Below are positions 27,014 through 35,538 of a DNA stretch of 64,000 bases, piece by piece. The stretch comes from Streptomyces sp. Tue 6430 (GTDB lineage: Bacteria > Actinomycetota > Actinomycetes > Streptomycetales > Streptomycetaceae), in assembly GCA_021568835.1 (NCBI GenBank), contig JAKGSH010000010.1, forward strand, positions 1,984,001-2,048,000, given 5' to 3'. Every line of letters starts with the position of its first letter. The stretch's first letter is position 1. The notes under the pieces are model-generated. The model saw only the letters and a list, made by a program, of their open reading frames with translations. It ran no database searches and was not told the DNA's origin. The position numbers and the translations under genes were made by a program.

Positions 27014-27844
27014 TTACGCCGTGTGTTCGGCGAACCGTGCCGCCGTCTCCGCCAGCACCTCCCGGCCGTCGCGCGCCCACAGGGCGTCGTTGAACAGTTC
27101 CACCTCGATCGCGCCGGTGTAGCCGGCCGCCTCCACGTGGCCCTGCCACGCGCGCATGTCGATCGCGCCGTCGCCGATCTGGCCGCGGCCGTTCAGGACG
27201 CCCTCGGGCAACGGGGTCGTCCAGTCGGCCAGTTGGAAGGTGTGGATGCGGCCGGACGCGCCGGCCCGGGCGATCTCGGCGGGGGCCCGGTCGTCCCACC
27301 AGATGTGGTAGGTGTCGACGGTGACGCCCACCTGGTGGGCGGGGAAGCGTTCCGCGATGTCCAGGGCCTGGGTGAGCGTCGAGACGACGCAGCGGTCGGA
27401 GGCGTACATGGGGTGCAGGGGCTCGATTGCCAGTCTCACCCCGTGGTCCTCGGCGTAGGGGCCGAGTTCCGCCAGTGCGTCTGCGATGCGTTCCCGGGCT
27501 CCGTGCAGGTCCTTGGAGCCGGGCGGGAGGCCGCCCGAGACCAGGACCAGCACCTCGGTGCCCAGGGTGGCCGCCTCGTCGACCGCCCTGCGGTTGTCGG
27601 CCAGGGCCGCCGCGCGCCCGTCCGGGTCGGCGGCCGTGAGGAAGCCGCCGCGGCACAGCGTCGTGACCGTCAGGCCGGCGTCGCGGACCAGCTTGGCCGT
27701 CTCCGCCACGCCGTACGCCTGGACCGGTTCGCGCCACAGGCCGACGTTGCCGACGCCCAGGTCGGTGCAGGCCGCCACCAGTTCGGGCAGTGACAGCTGC
27801 TTGACGGTCATCTGGTTGATGCTGAAGCGCTCGAGACCGGTCAC
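27014..27844 (-). CDS. Sugar phosphate isomerase/epimerase (TIM barrel)
   Basis: A 276-residue AP-endonuclease-2-type TIM barrel. Metal-ligand motifs are visible: RLAIEPLHPMYASDR (Glu), VTVDTYHIWWDD (Asp-x-x-His), HTFQLADW and the terminal AIEVELFND (Glu). Such enzymes isomerise or epimerise keto sugars or cyclitols using a divalent metal. The GTG start overlaps the stop of the upstream DUF993 gene, and it is the last of a three-gene leftward operon. The substrate is not identifiable; hydroxypyruvate-isomerase-like or 3-keto-sugar epimerase activity fits the dehydrogenase at the operon head. Confidence 0.8.
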   Translation of the reverse strand: MTGLERFSINQMTVKQLSLPELVAACTDLGVGNVGLWREPVQAYGVAETAKLVRDAGLTVTTLCRGGFLTAADPDGRAAALADNRRAVDEAATLGTEVLVLVSGGLPPGSKDLHGARERIADALAELGPYAEDHGVRLAIEPLHPMYASDRCVVSTLTQALDIAERFPAHQVGVTVDTYHIWWDDRAPAEIARAGASGRIHTFQLADWTTPLPEGVLNGRGQIGDGAIDMRAWQGHVEAAGYTGAIEVELFNDALWARDGREVLAETAARFAEHTA

Positions 27845-28995
27845 TGCGTCACCCCGTACAGGGCGAGCAGGTTCTTCATGCGTTCCTCGGCCAGCTTCGG
27901 GTCGGGGAACAGGCCAAGACCGTCGGCGAGTTCGTAGGCGCGGGCGAAGTGGGGCAGGGAGCGGGCGGACTGCAGGCCGCCGACCATCGTGAAGTGCGAC
28001 TGGTGGCCGGCCAGCCAGGCCAGGAGGACCACGCCCGTCTTGTAGAAGCGGGTCGGGGTCTGGAAGAGGTGGCGGGAGAGCTCGACCGTGGGGTCGAGCA
28101 GGGAGCGGAAGCCGCTCACGTCGCCGGTGTCCAGGACGCGGACCGCCTCCGCCGCCAGCGGGCCCAGCGGGTCGAAGATGCCGAGCAGGGCGTGGCTGAA
28201 GCCCTGCTCGTCGCCCGCGATCAGCTCGGGGTAGTGGAAGTCGTCGCCGGTGTAGCAGCGGACGCCGTCCGGCAGGCGGCGGCGCAGCTCGACCTCGCGC
28301 CGGGCGTCCAGCAGCGAGACCTTGATGCCGTCCACCTTGTCCGGGTGGGCGGCGATGACCTGGAGGAACACCTCCGTCGCCGCGTCCAGGTCCGACGAGC
28401 CCCAGTAGCCCTCCAGCGCCGGGTCGAACATCGGGCCCAGCCAGTGCAGGATCACCGGCTCGGCGGACTGGCGCAGGAGGTGGCCGTAGACGTCGAGGTA
28501 GTCCTCGGGGCCGTCGGCGGCCGCGGCCAGGGCGCGGGACGCCATCAGGATGGCCTGGGCGCCACTGGCCTCGACGAGGGCGAGCTGCTCCTCGTAGGCC
28601 GCGCGGACCTCGGCCAGGGACGCCGGGCCGGTGAGCTGGTCGGTGCCGACGCCGCAGGCGATGAGGCCGCCGACCGCCTCGGCCTCGGCGGCGGAGCGGC
28701 GGATCAGCTCGGCCGCGCCCGCCCAGTCCAGGCCCATGCCGCGCTGGGCGGTGTCCATCGCCTCGGCGACGCCGAGCCCGTGGGACCACAGGTGGCGGCG
28801 GAAGGCGAGGGTGGCGTCCCAGTCGACGGCGGCGGGGGAGTCGGGGGACACGTCGGCGTACGGGTCCGCGACGACGTGCGCCGCGGAGAAGACCGTACGG
28901 GAGGTGAAGGCGCTGCCGGTGGTGACGGCGAGGGGTTCCGTGCGGGGTTCGTAGGTCCGCAGGGTCCCCCCGGAGTCCGGGAGTCGGATGGTCAC
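27841..28995 (-). CDS. DUF993 dihydrodipicolinate-synthase-like protein
   Basis: A 384-residue protein of the DUF993 group, a divergent branch of the class I aldolase/DapA superfamily. Candidate Schiff-base Lys225 lies in DKVDGIKVSLLDARR, matching the G-I-K-E site of DapA-like aldolases. PVILHWLGPMFDPALEGYWG and CYTGDDFHYPELIAGDEQG are the other conserved blocks. Both ends overlap neighbouring genes by four bases, so the trio is translated as a unit. Retro-aldol cleavage of an oxidised sugar intermediate is plausible from the setting, but no reaction is established for the family as far as I know. Confidence 0.8.
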   Translation of the reverse strand: MTIRLPDSGGTLRTYEPRTEPLAVTTGSAFTSRTVFSAAHVVADPYADVSPDSPAAVDWDATLAFRRHLWSHGLGVAEAMDTAQRGMGLDWAGAAELIRRSAAEAEAVGGLIACGVGTDQLTGPASLAEVRAAYEEQLALVEASGAQAILMASRALAAAADGPEDYLDVYGHLLRQSAEPVILHWLGPMFDPALEGYWGSSDLDAATEVFLQVIAAHPDKVDGIKVSLLDARREVELRRRLPDGVRCYTGDDFHYPELIAGDEQGFSHALLGIFDPLGPLAAEAVRVLDTGDVSGFRSLLDPTVELSRHLFQTPTRFYKTGVVLLAWLAGHQSHFTMVGGLQSARSLPHFARAYELADGLGLFPDPKLAEERMKNLLALYGVTQ

Positions 28996-30143
28996 AGCGC
29001 GACCTCCGGGACGTCGAGGCGGCGGCCCTCGGCGGAGGACCTCAGGCCCAGCTCGGCGAGCTGGACGCCGCGGGCGCCGGCCAGGAGGTCCCAGTGGTAG
29101 GGGGCGTCGGCGTAGACGTGCCTGAGGAACAGCTCCCACTGGGCCTTGAACCCGTTGTCGAAGTCGCCGTTGTCGGGGACCTCCTGCCACTGGTCGCGGA
29201 AGACCTCGGTGGCCGGGATGTCGGGGTTCCAGACCGGCTTGGGAGTGGCGGAGCGGTGCTGGACGCGGCAGTTGCGCAGGCCGGCGACGGCCGAGCCCTC
29301 GGTGCCGTCGACCTGGAACTCCACCAGTTCGTCGCGGTTGACGCGGACCGTCCAGGAGGAGTTGATCTGGGCGATGGCGCCGCCGTCGAGTTCGAAGATG
29401 CCGTAGGCGGCGTCGTCGGCGGTCGCGTCGTAGGGCTTGCCGTTCTCGTCCCAGCGCTGCGGGACGTGGGTGGTGGCGACGGCCTGGACGGACTTCACGC
29501 GGCCGAACAGCTCGTGCAGGACGTACTCCCAGTGCGGGAACATGTCGACGACGATGCCGCCGCCGTCCTCGGCGCGGTAGTTCCACGAGGGGCGCTGGGC
29601 GTCCTGCCAGTCGCCCTCGAAGACCCAGTAGCCGAACTCGCCGCGCACGGACAGGATCCGGCCGAAGAAGCCGCCGTCGATGAGGCGCTTCAGCTTCAGC
29701 AGGCCCGGCAGGAACAGCTTGTCCTGGACGACGCCGTGCTTGATGCCCGCGGCGGTGGCCAGCCGGGCCAGTTCGAGGGCGCCGTCGAGGCCGGTGGCGG
29801 TGGGCTTCTCGGTGTAGACGTGCTTGCCGGCCGCGATCGCCTTGCGGATCGCCTCCTCGCGGGCGGAGGTGACCTGGGCGTCGAAGTAGATGTCCACGGC
29901 CGGGTCGGCGAGGACCGCGTCGAGGTCCGTCGAGACATGCTCCAGACCGTGCTTCTCGGCAAGCGCGTTCAGTACGTGTTCCCGGCGTCCGACCAGGATC
30001 GGCTCCGGCCACAGCACGGTGCCGTCGCCGAGGTCGAGGCCGCCCTGCTCGCGCAGGGCGAGGATGGAGCGGACCAGGTGCTGGCGGTAACCCATGCGCC
30101 CGGTAACGCCGTTCATGGCGATACGCACCGTCTTGCGTGTCAC
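28992..30143 (-). CDS. Gfo/Idh/MocA-family NAD(P)-dependent sugar dehydrogenase
   Basis: A 383-residue oxidoreductase. The N-terminal Rossmann fold reads VRIAMNGVTGRMGYRQHLVRS, followed by VDIYFDAQVTSAREEAI and the catalytic-lysine motif GKHVYTEKPTA (E-K-P), which is universal in the family. The C-terminal beta-sheet domain includes DMFPHWEYVLHELFG and GGAIAQINSSW. It oxidises a hydroxyl of a sugar or cyclitol. The GTG start lies opposite a LacI gene across a 323-base region containing a LacI-type operator, so the operon is presumably induced by its substrate. Confidence 0.85.
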   Translation of the reverse strand: MTRKTVRIAMNGVTGRMGYRQHLVRSILALREQGGLDLGDGTVLWPEPILVGRREHVLNALAEKHGLEHVSTDLDAVLADPAVDIYFDAQVTSAREEAIRKAIAAGKHVYTEKPTATGLDGALELARLATAAGIKHGVVQDKLFLPGLLKLKRLIDGGFFGRILSVRGEFGYWVFEGDWQDAQRPSWNYRAEDGGGIVVDMFPHWEYVLHELFGRVKSVQAVATTHVPQRWDENGKPYDATADDAAYGIFELDGGAIAQINSSWTVRVNRDELVEFQVDGTEGSAVAGLRNCRVQHRSATPKPVWNPDIPATEVFRDQWQEVPDNGDFDNGFKAQWELFLRHVYADAPYHWDLLAGARGVQLAELGLRSSAEGRRLDVPEVAL

Positions 30144-30259
30144 GTCGGTCCCTTCTTAGGCGTGGTACGCGGCGGCGTGCGCGGGGGTGCCCGCAGCGTC
30201 GCGCGCGTCTCGTACGCGGGTGTGCGCGCCGCGTACGCCTTGGCACTGATCAGCGTCAC

Positions 30260-30273
30260 AGCAAGCGCTTTCT
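30260..30273. promoter_or_regulatory. LacI-family operator-like palindrome
   Basis: AGCAAGCGCTTTCT is a near-perfect 14-base palindrome with the central AAGCGCTT typical of LacI/GalR operators. It lies 117 bases upstream of the dehydrogenase start and about 190 bases upstream of the divergent LacI gene, where the adjacent regulator would repress both transcripts. Confidence 0.7.
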
Positions 30274-30466
30274 ATGTGAGAAGAAGCTAGCCTCTGACCG
30301 GCGGTCCGGACAAGACCGTGTCCGTCCCGAGTTGTTCGAGGGGGCGAACAACTCGGGCGCCGGGCCGTAAGGTCGGCTCGACACGCCCGGAACCAGGCAC
30401 GCGAGTCCGCTGTCTACCAGGGCGAACGACGACGTACGACGAGATGCGTGACCGGAGGACGACGAG

Positions 30467-31513
30467 ATGACGGTGACCCTGGCGGACGTGGCGGCCCGCG
30501 CGCAGGTCTCGCCCGCGACGGTGTCGCGCGTGCTGAACGGGAACTACCCCGTGGCCGCGTCGACCCGGGAACGGGTCCTGCGGGCCGTGGACGAGCTGGA
30601 CTACGTGCTCAACGGTCCCGCGAGCGCGCTCGCCGCGGCCACCTCCGACCTGGTGGGCATCCTGGTCAACGACATCGCCGACCCCTTCTTCGGCATCATG
30701 GCGAGCGCGATCCAGGGCGAGATCGGCGGGCCCGGCGGGCGCGCCGGCGGCGAGCGGCTCGCGGTGGTCTGCAACACCGGGGGCACGCCCGAGCGCGAGC
30801 TGACCTACCTGACGCTGTTGCAGCGGCAGCGGGCCGCGGCCGTCGTACTGACCGGCGGGGCCATGGAGAACGTGCCGCACGCCGACGCGGTGGCGGCGAA
30901 GCTGCGCAGGCTGACCGAGGCCGGCACCCGGGTCGTGCTGTGCGGGCGGCCGCCCGCACCCGACACCGGGGCGATCGCGCTCACCTTCGACAACCGCGGC
31001 GGCGGCCGGGAACTGACCGAACACCTCATCGGGCTCGGGCACCGGCGGCTCGGCTACATCGCGGGCCCGGAGGAGCGCACCACCACCCGGCACCGGCTGG
31101 AGGGCCACCGGGCGGCACTGGCCGCGGCCGGCATCGAGGAGGACCCCCGCTGGACGGTCCACGGCCGCTACGACCGGCGCGCGGGCCACGAGGCCACGCT
31201 GGAGCTGCTGCGGCGGGACCCGGAGCTGACCGCCGTGGTCGCGGCGAACGACTCCGTCGCGCTCGGCGCGTGCGCGGCCCTGCGGGAGTCCGGCCTGCGC
31301 ATCCCGGAGGACGTGTCCGTGGCCGGCTTCGACGACCTGCCCTTCAGCATCGACGCGGTGCCCGCACTGACGACGGTGCGGCTGCCGCTGGCCGAGGCGG
31401 GGGCGCGGGCGGGCCGGATCGCCATGGGGCGGGAGGAACCGCCGCCCGGGGGGATCGCCATGGTGCGGGGGGAGTTGATGGTGCGGGGGTCCTCGGGGGT
31501 GCCGCGGGGCTGA
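30467..31513 (+). CDS. LacI-family transcriptional regulator of the sugar cluster
   Basis: A 348-residue repressor. The helix-turn-helix and hinge are complete: TLADVAARAQVSPATVSRVL, then VLRAVDELDYVLNGPASALA. The effector domain follows with VVAANDSVALGACAALRESG and VAGFDDLPFSIDAVPALTTV, a sugar-binding fold. GGAGGA lies about eight bases before ATG 30467. Divergent transcription from the dehydrogenase operon and the palindrome between them identify it as the local regulator. The effector is probably the sugar handled by the operon. Confidence 0.88.
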   Translation: MTVTLADVAARAQVSPATVSRVLNGNYPVAASTRERVLRAVDELDYVLNGPASALAAATSDLVGILVNDIADPFFGIMASAIQGEIGGPGGRAGGERLAVVCNTGGTPERELTYLTLLQRQRAAAVVLTGGAMENVPHADAVAAKLRRLTEAGTRVVLCGRPPAPDTGAIALTFDNRGGGRELTEHLIGLGHRRLGYIAGPEERTTTRHRLEGHRAALAAAGIEEDPRWTVHGRYDRRAGHEATLELLRRDPELTAVVAANDSVALGACAALRESGLRIPEDVSVAGFDDLPFSIDAVPALTTVRLPLAEAGARAGRIAMGREEPPPGGIAMVRGELMVRGSSGVPRG

Positions 31514-31744
31514 GGGGGGAACCGAGGGCGGAGCCCGGGGACTGAGGCGGAGCCCGGAGGCCGAGGGCGGAGCCCGGGAACCGAGGACGGCACCGTCGGA
31601 GCAGAGGCCGAGCCAGGACGGAGCCCAGGAGCCGAAGGCGGCACCGTCGGAGTGGGGCCGAAGGCGGGACCGTCGGAGTGGGGCCGAGGGGGGCCGGGGC
31701 GCGGCGGCCGTGGGCGGGGCCGTTCCCGAGTAGGGTCCGAGGAC
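31514..31744 (+). repeat. GC-rich imperfect tandem repeats
   Basis: The gap between the LacI gene and the next isomerase consists of degenerate copies of GGCGGAGCCCGGGGACTGA-like and GGCACCGTCGGAGTGGGGCCG units; the latter occurs three times at about 31591-31690. No gene is supported here. A promoter for the isomerase may lie in the last 40 bases. Confidence 0.6.
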
Positions 31745-32545
31745 ATGAAGCTCGCCTTCTCCACTCTCGGAGTTCCCGGTCTTCCGATCCCCGACGTGCT
31801 GCGGCTCGCGACCACGCACGGATACCACGGTGTCGAGCTGCGCGCCCATCCCGAGGAGCCCGTGCATCCGGGCCTCGGCCCGGCCGAACGGACCCGTGTG
31901 GCCGACGGGTTCAAGGCGGCCGGGGTCGAGGTGCTCGGGATCGCGGGGTACGCGCGCGTGGCCGCTCCGGGCGACGACGGACCGGTGCTCGACGAGATCC
32001 GCGCGCTCACCGCACTCGCCCGCGACCTCGGTGCCCCTTACGTCCGCGTGCTCCCCGGCGGCGCCGACGGGCAGGACCCGGCCGAGGCGGACGCCGTCGC
32101 CGCCGGGCGGCTGGGCACCGCCGCCGAGTACGCCGCCGACCTCGGCGTACGCATCCTGCTGGAGACCCACGACTCGCACCGCACCGGCGCCGCCGCGACG
32201 CGGGTCCTCGGCCTGGTCGGCCACCGGCAGGTGGGCGCGCTGTGGGACGTGATGCACACCTGGCTGGGCGGTGAACAGCCGCAGGAGACCTACGCCGCGC
32301 TCGCGCCGTATCTCGGATACGTGCAGGTCAAGGACATCGCCTCTGCCGAGGACACCACCCCGTTGGCGCTGGGCGCCGGCGTGCTGCCCCTCGCCGAGTG
32401 CGTGGAGGTCCTCTCCCGCCACGGGTGGGACGGCTGGCTGTGCTGGGAGTACGAGAAGCGGTGGTACGACGCCGCCGAGCCGCTGACCGGGCTGCTGGAC
32501 ACCGGACGGGAGCACCTGGCGAGGCTGCTCAACGAATCGGCGTGA
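31745..32545 (+). CDS. Sugar phosphate isomerase/epimerase (TIM barrel), second copy
   Basis: A 266-residue TIM-barrel isomerase beginning KLAFSTLGVPGLPIPDVLRL. Metal-binding blocks are VRILLETHDSHRT (Glu-Thr-His), GALWDVMHTWLGGE (Asp-x-x-His), YVQVKDIASAED and a terminal WLCWEYEKRW (Glu). ATG 31745 is the start that matches family beginnings. It shares fold but little sequence with the isomerase at 27014-27844, so the two probably act on different intermediates. It lies downstream of, and in the same direction as, the LacI regulator and may belong to the same regulon. Confidence 0.82.
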   Translation: MKLAFSTLGVPGLPIPDVLRLATTHGYHGVELRAHPEEPVHPGLGPAERTRVADGFKAAGVEVLGIAGYARVAAPGDDGPVLDEIRALTALARDLGAPYVRVLPGGADGQDPAEADAVAAGRLGTAAEYAADLGVRILLETHDSHRTGAAATRVLGLVGHRQVGALWDVMHTWLGGEQPQETYAALAPYLGYVQVKDIASAEDTTPLALGAGVLPLAECVEVLSRHGWDGWLCWEYEKRWYDAAEPLTGLLDTGREHLARLLNESA

Positions 32546-32690
32546 GGGGCGGGACGAGGGGCGGGGTGAGGGGCGGGACGAGGGGCCGGTGAGGGGCGGG
32601 GAGCCTCCGCCGGGCCTCCGGGTCTCCGGGTCGCTGGGTCGCCGGGTCTCCGGGTCTCCGGGTCTCCGGGCCGGTAAACGACTGGCGGGC
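32546..32690 (+). repeat. Short GC-rich tandem repeats (GGGGCGGGAC and GGGTCTCCG units)
   Basis: Directly after the isomerase stop are about four GAGGGGCGGG-type units (32546-32600), then about five 9-base GGGTCTCCG units (32627-32669). No gene is supported in the 227-base gap, which must also hold the promoter of the MFS gene. Confidence 0.65.
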
Positions 32691-32772
32691 CGGCGCGGGC
32701 GCGGGCTAGCCTCCGCGCCGTGCATCGATCCCCAGCGCGGCCCGTGGCCCGGCCCGCCGCCCCCTCGGCGTC

Positions 32773-34089
32773 ATGAGTCTCGGCCGGACCTTCCTCGACG
32801 TCCGCCCCCTGCGCACCTCCCCCGTCTTCCGTCGGCTGCTGATCGGGCGCACCGTCTCCACGCTCGGCGGCTTCATGACCATGGTCACCGTCATGTACCA
32901 GGTGTGGGACATGACCCACAGTTCGGTGTGGAGCGGTGCGGTCGGGCTGGCGCAGGCACTGCCGATGGTCGGCGTGGGGCTGTTCGCCGGCGCCTGGGTC
33001 GACCGCGCCGACCGGCGCCGCGTCTACCTGATCGCCACCGTCGGCCAGGCCCTCTGCTCGCTGCTGCTCGCCGTGCAGGGCTTCACCGGGCACGTGCCCG
33101 TGCCGCTCGTCCTGGCGCTGGTCGCGGCGCAGGCCTCGTTCGGAGCGGTCGGGGGTCCCGCGGCCGGCGTGTTCGTGCCGCGGCTGCTGCCCAGGGACCA
33201 GGTGGCCGCTGGGCTCGCGCTGAACCAGGCGACCGGGCAGTCGATGATGCTGCTCGGCCCGGCCGTCGCCGGCCTGGTGCTCGGCTGGTGGGGCATCGGC
33301 GTCTGCTACCTGCTGGACGCCCTCAGTTTCGGGCTGGCCTTCTACGGCGCGTTCGGCCTGCCCGCGCTGCCGCCCGAGGGCGGGAAGTCCCGGCCCGGAC
33401 TGCACGGCGTGCTGGACGGGCTGCGGTTCCTGACCGGCAACCGGGTGGTGCGCGGCGCCCTGCTGACGGACCTGGCCGCGACCGTGCTGGCGATGCCGGT
33501 CAGTCTCTTCCCGCTGGTCAACGCGGAACGCTTCGGCGGCGACCCGCGCACGCTGGGCCTGTTCCTGTCCGCGCTCGCCGTCGGCGGTGTCACCGCCACC
33601 GCCTTCTCGGGGCCGGTGACCCGGCTGGCGCGGCCGGGGCCGGTGATGCTGTGCTCCTCCGCCCTGTGGGGCGTTTCCCTCGCCCTGTTCGGCCTGACGA
33701 CCAGCGCCTGGGCGGGACTCGGGGTGCTGGTGGTGGCCGGCGCCGCGGACGCCGTGGCCGTCCTGTCCCGTACGACCATCGTCCAGACCCGTACGCCCGA
33801 CGCGCTCCTGGGCCGGGTGACGGCGGCCGAGGCGATCGTCGGGCAGGCGGGCCCGCACCTGGGCAACCTGCGCGGTGGCCTCGCCGCCGGCTGGTCCTCG
33901 GGCGCCACCGCCCTGGTCACGGGTGGCCTGATGTGTCTCCTGGCGGTGACGACGGTGGCCGCCACGACGCCGGAACTGCGGGGCGGGGCGAAGGCGGGGA
34001 CAGGAGCGGAGACGGGGACGGAGACGGAAACGGGGACGAGGACGGAGGACTCCGACGGTTCTACGACGGCTGCCCCGGCCGGGCCGTGA
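32773..34089 (+). CDS. MFS transporter
   Basis: A 438-residue major-facilitator permease of the drug/unknown efflux type (MFS_3/EntS-like). Around twelve hydrophobic helices are visible. The loop 2-3 motif A is VDRADRRRVYLIATV, within GLFAGAWVDRADRRR. LFLSALAVGGVTATAFSGP and VLSRTTIVQTRTPDALLGRV mark the second half; the latter is typical of EntS-like exporters. The C-terminal 25 residues are a Thr/Glu/Gly repeat (ETGTETETGTRTE). ATG 32773 has no strong ribosome site. Its end overlaps the end of the convergent hydrolase gene by 29 bases. The substrate is unknown. Confidence 0.83.
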   Translation: MSLGRTFLDVRPLRTSPVFRRLLIGRTVSTLGGFMTMVTVMYQVWDMTHSSVWSGAVGLAQALPMVGVGLFAGAWVDRADRRRVYLIATVGQALCSLLLAVQGFTGHVPVPLVLALVAAQASFGAVGGPAAGVFVPRLLPRDQVAAGLALNQATGQSMMLLGPAVAGLVLGWWGIGVCYLLDALSFGLAFYGAFGLPALPPEGGKSRPGLHGVLDGLRFLTGNRVVRGALLTDLAATVLAMPVSLFPLVNAERFGGDPRTLGLFLSALAVGGVTATAFSGPVTRLARPGPVMLCSSALWGVSLALFGLTTSAWAGLGVLVVAGAADAVAVLSRTTIVQTRTPDALLGRVTAAEAIVGQAGPHLGNLRGGLAAGWSSGATALVTGGLMCLLAVTTVAATTPELRGGAKAGTGAETGTETETGTRTEDSDGSTTAAPAGP

Positions 34090-34680
34090 AGCGCGCGTCG
34101 CCGTCCTCGCACCACTCCAGGACCGAGGGCCAGGAGCCGTAGCCCGCGTCCAGGTCCAGGTGGGCGGCGCCGGGCAGGACGTCGGCGGTCAGGCCGAGCG
34201 GGGTGCCGTACGCGGACTGGACGCCCTCCGGGCAGTACGGGTCGTCGTCACCCGCGACCAGGCGGGTCGGGCAGGGCAGGGTCAGGCCGTCGAGGTCGTG
34301 GGCGGGAGGGCGAACTCCGCGATCTCGGGGTGGCCGGCGAGGACCGGCGCGGAGGGGGGCGCCACCAGCAGGACCCGGTCGACGGCGTCGAGGCCGGGCA
34401 GGCCGCGGGCCACGGCGTGCAGCCACAGCACGGTGGAGAGGCTGTGCGCGACGACGACCCGCTCGCGCCCGCTGTCCAGGCCGTCGAGCCGGCGGGCCAA
34501 CTCCCCGAGCCAGACCTCCAGGACGGGGTCGTCGGGGTCGGGCAGCTGCGGGTAGACGACGGCGTGGCCGCGCTCGGTCAGGCGGTCGGCCAGCCAGTGC
34601 TGCCAGTGGTCGGCGGGCCGGTGGTTCTGCCAGCCGTGCAGGACGAGGAAGGAGCGGCGGAGCCCGGTCGTCGTGGTCAT
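34061..34680 (-). CDS. RBBP9/YdeN-type serine hydrolase, with an apparent one-base frameshift
   Basis: A small alpha/beta-hydrolase of about 206 residues after correction. SFLVLHGWQNHRPADHWQHW opens the fold and VVVAHSLSTVLWLHAV carries the nucleophile Ser. After the break come LVAGDDDPYCPEG (acidic residue) and LPGAAHLDLDAGYGSWP (His), completing the triad. The frame changes at GGG 34304-34306 (top strand): EFALP must join to AHDLDGLTLPCPT, which needs one more base. ATG 34680 is the preferred start; ATG 34692 is also in frame. The physiological substrate is unknown. Confidence 0.75.
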
Positions 34681-34809
34681 GTGCCCGATCATTTCCGGGC
34701 GTGGAGCGGCAGGTCCACCCCGTCTTGAGCGGTGGGACCGCCGAGCGCCGTCACCCGGCCGGAGGTCAGGTCGCGCGGGTGGGAGGCGCCGGTGGCTGAG
34801 GCCGGCCCC

Positions 34810-34918
34810 GGTGGTTCAGGCCGTACGCGGCCGTGCCCCGGTGGTTCAGGCCGTACGCGGCCGGACCACAGCGGTCCAATCCCTGCACGGCCGGACCACA
34901 GCGGTTCAGGCCGTGCGG
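34810..34918. repeat. 30-bp tandem repeat, about 3.6 copies
   Basis: Units begin at 34810, 34840, 34870 and 34900, built on GGTGGTTCAGGCCGTACGCG followed by GCCGGACCAC; copy 3 is the most diverged. The last, partial copy runs into the stop codon of the leftward acetyltransferase gene, so the repeat forms the 3' untranslated region of that transcript. Confidence 0.8.
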
Positions 34919-35538
34919 GAGAGGAAGTCCGCGACCCGCTGCTCCAGCCGTTCCCGGCGTTCGGGCCATTCGTCCGCCGTGATCGAGAAGACCGCGGTGT
35001 CCCGGAGACGGTCCTCCTCGCCGGGGGTCCAGGAACGGGACCAGTTGCGCAGGACGCCCTCCAGGCGGCCTCCGACGCTCTCGACGGCCGCGCGGGAGCG
35101 GCTGTTGCGGGCGTCGGTCTTCAGCTCCACGCGGGCCACGCCCCACACCTCGAAGGCGTGCCGGAAGAGGAGCAGCTTGGACTCGGCGTTGACACCCGTG
35201 CCCTGTGCCGAGGGAGCCAGCCAGGTGAAGCCGACCTCGACGGCGTCGAGCCGGTCGTCGGACCGCCAGGAACGCGGCTCCCAGTAGGCGGTGGTGCCGA
35301 TCGCGCGGCCGGTGGCCCGGGAGACCTGCGCGTAGGGGGCGAGCGTGCCGGCGGCCTTGCGGGCGAGCTGGGCGTCGATGTAGTCGCCGACCTCGCCGGC
35401 CCGCGGCACCCACGTGTACGCGTACGTCCCCCGGTTCTCCTCCGCCGCCTCCGCCAGACCGGCGGCGTGCCGGTGCTCCAGCGGCTCCAGGCGTACCAGC
35501 GCGCCTTCGAGGACCGGCCCCTCCAGGATGAACGTCAT
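34906..35538 (-). CDS. GNAT-family N-acetyltransferase
   Basis: A 210-residue Acetyltransf_3-type enzyme. ALVRLEPLEHRHAAGLAEAA opens it. IGTTAYWEPRS and AVEVGFTWLAPSAQGTGVNA form the acetyl-CoA-binding core, with Q-G-T-G-V in place of QxxGxG. VELKTDARNSRSRAAVESVG follows. ATG 35538 overlaps the stop of aroA (35535), so the two are translationally coupled. It resembles the protein/aminoglycoside-type RimJ subgroup. The link to the AroA paralogue is notable, but no functional connection is evident from sequence. Confidence 0.83.
   Translation of the reverse strand: MTFILEGPVLEGALVRLEPLEHRHAAGLAEAAEENRGTYAYTWVPRAGEVGDYIDAQLARKAAGTLAPYAQVSRATGRAIGTTAYWEPRSWRSDDRLDAVEVGFTWLAPSAQGTGVNAESKLLLFRHAFEVWGVARVELKTDARNSRSRAAVESVGGRLEGVLRNWSRSWTPGEEDRLRDTAVFSITADEWPERRERLEQRVADFLSRTA

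Noticed and set aside
34810..34918. CRISPR array
   Set aside because: The 30-bp units are directly contiguous without spacers, so this is a plain tandem repeat.
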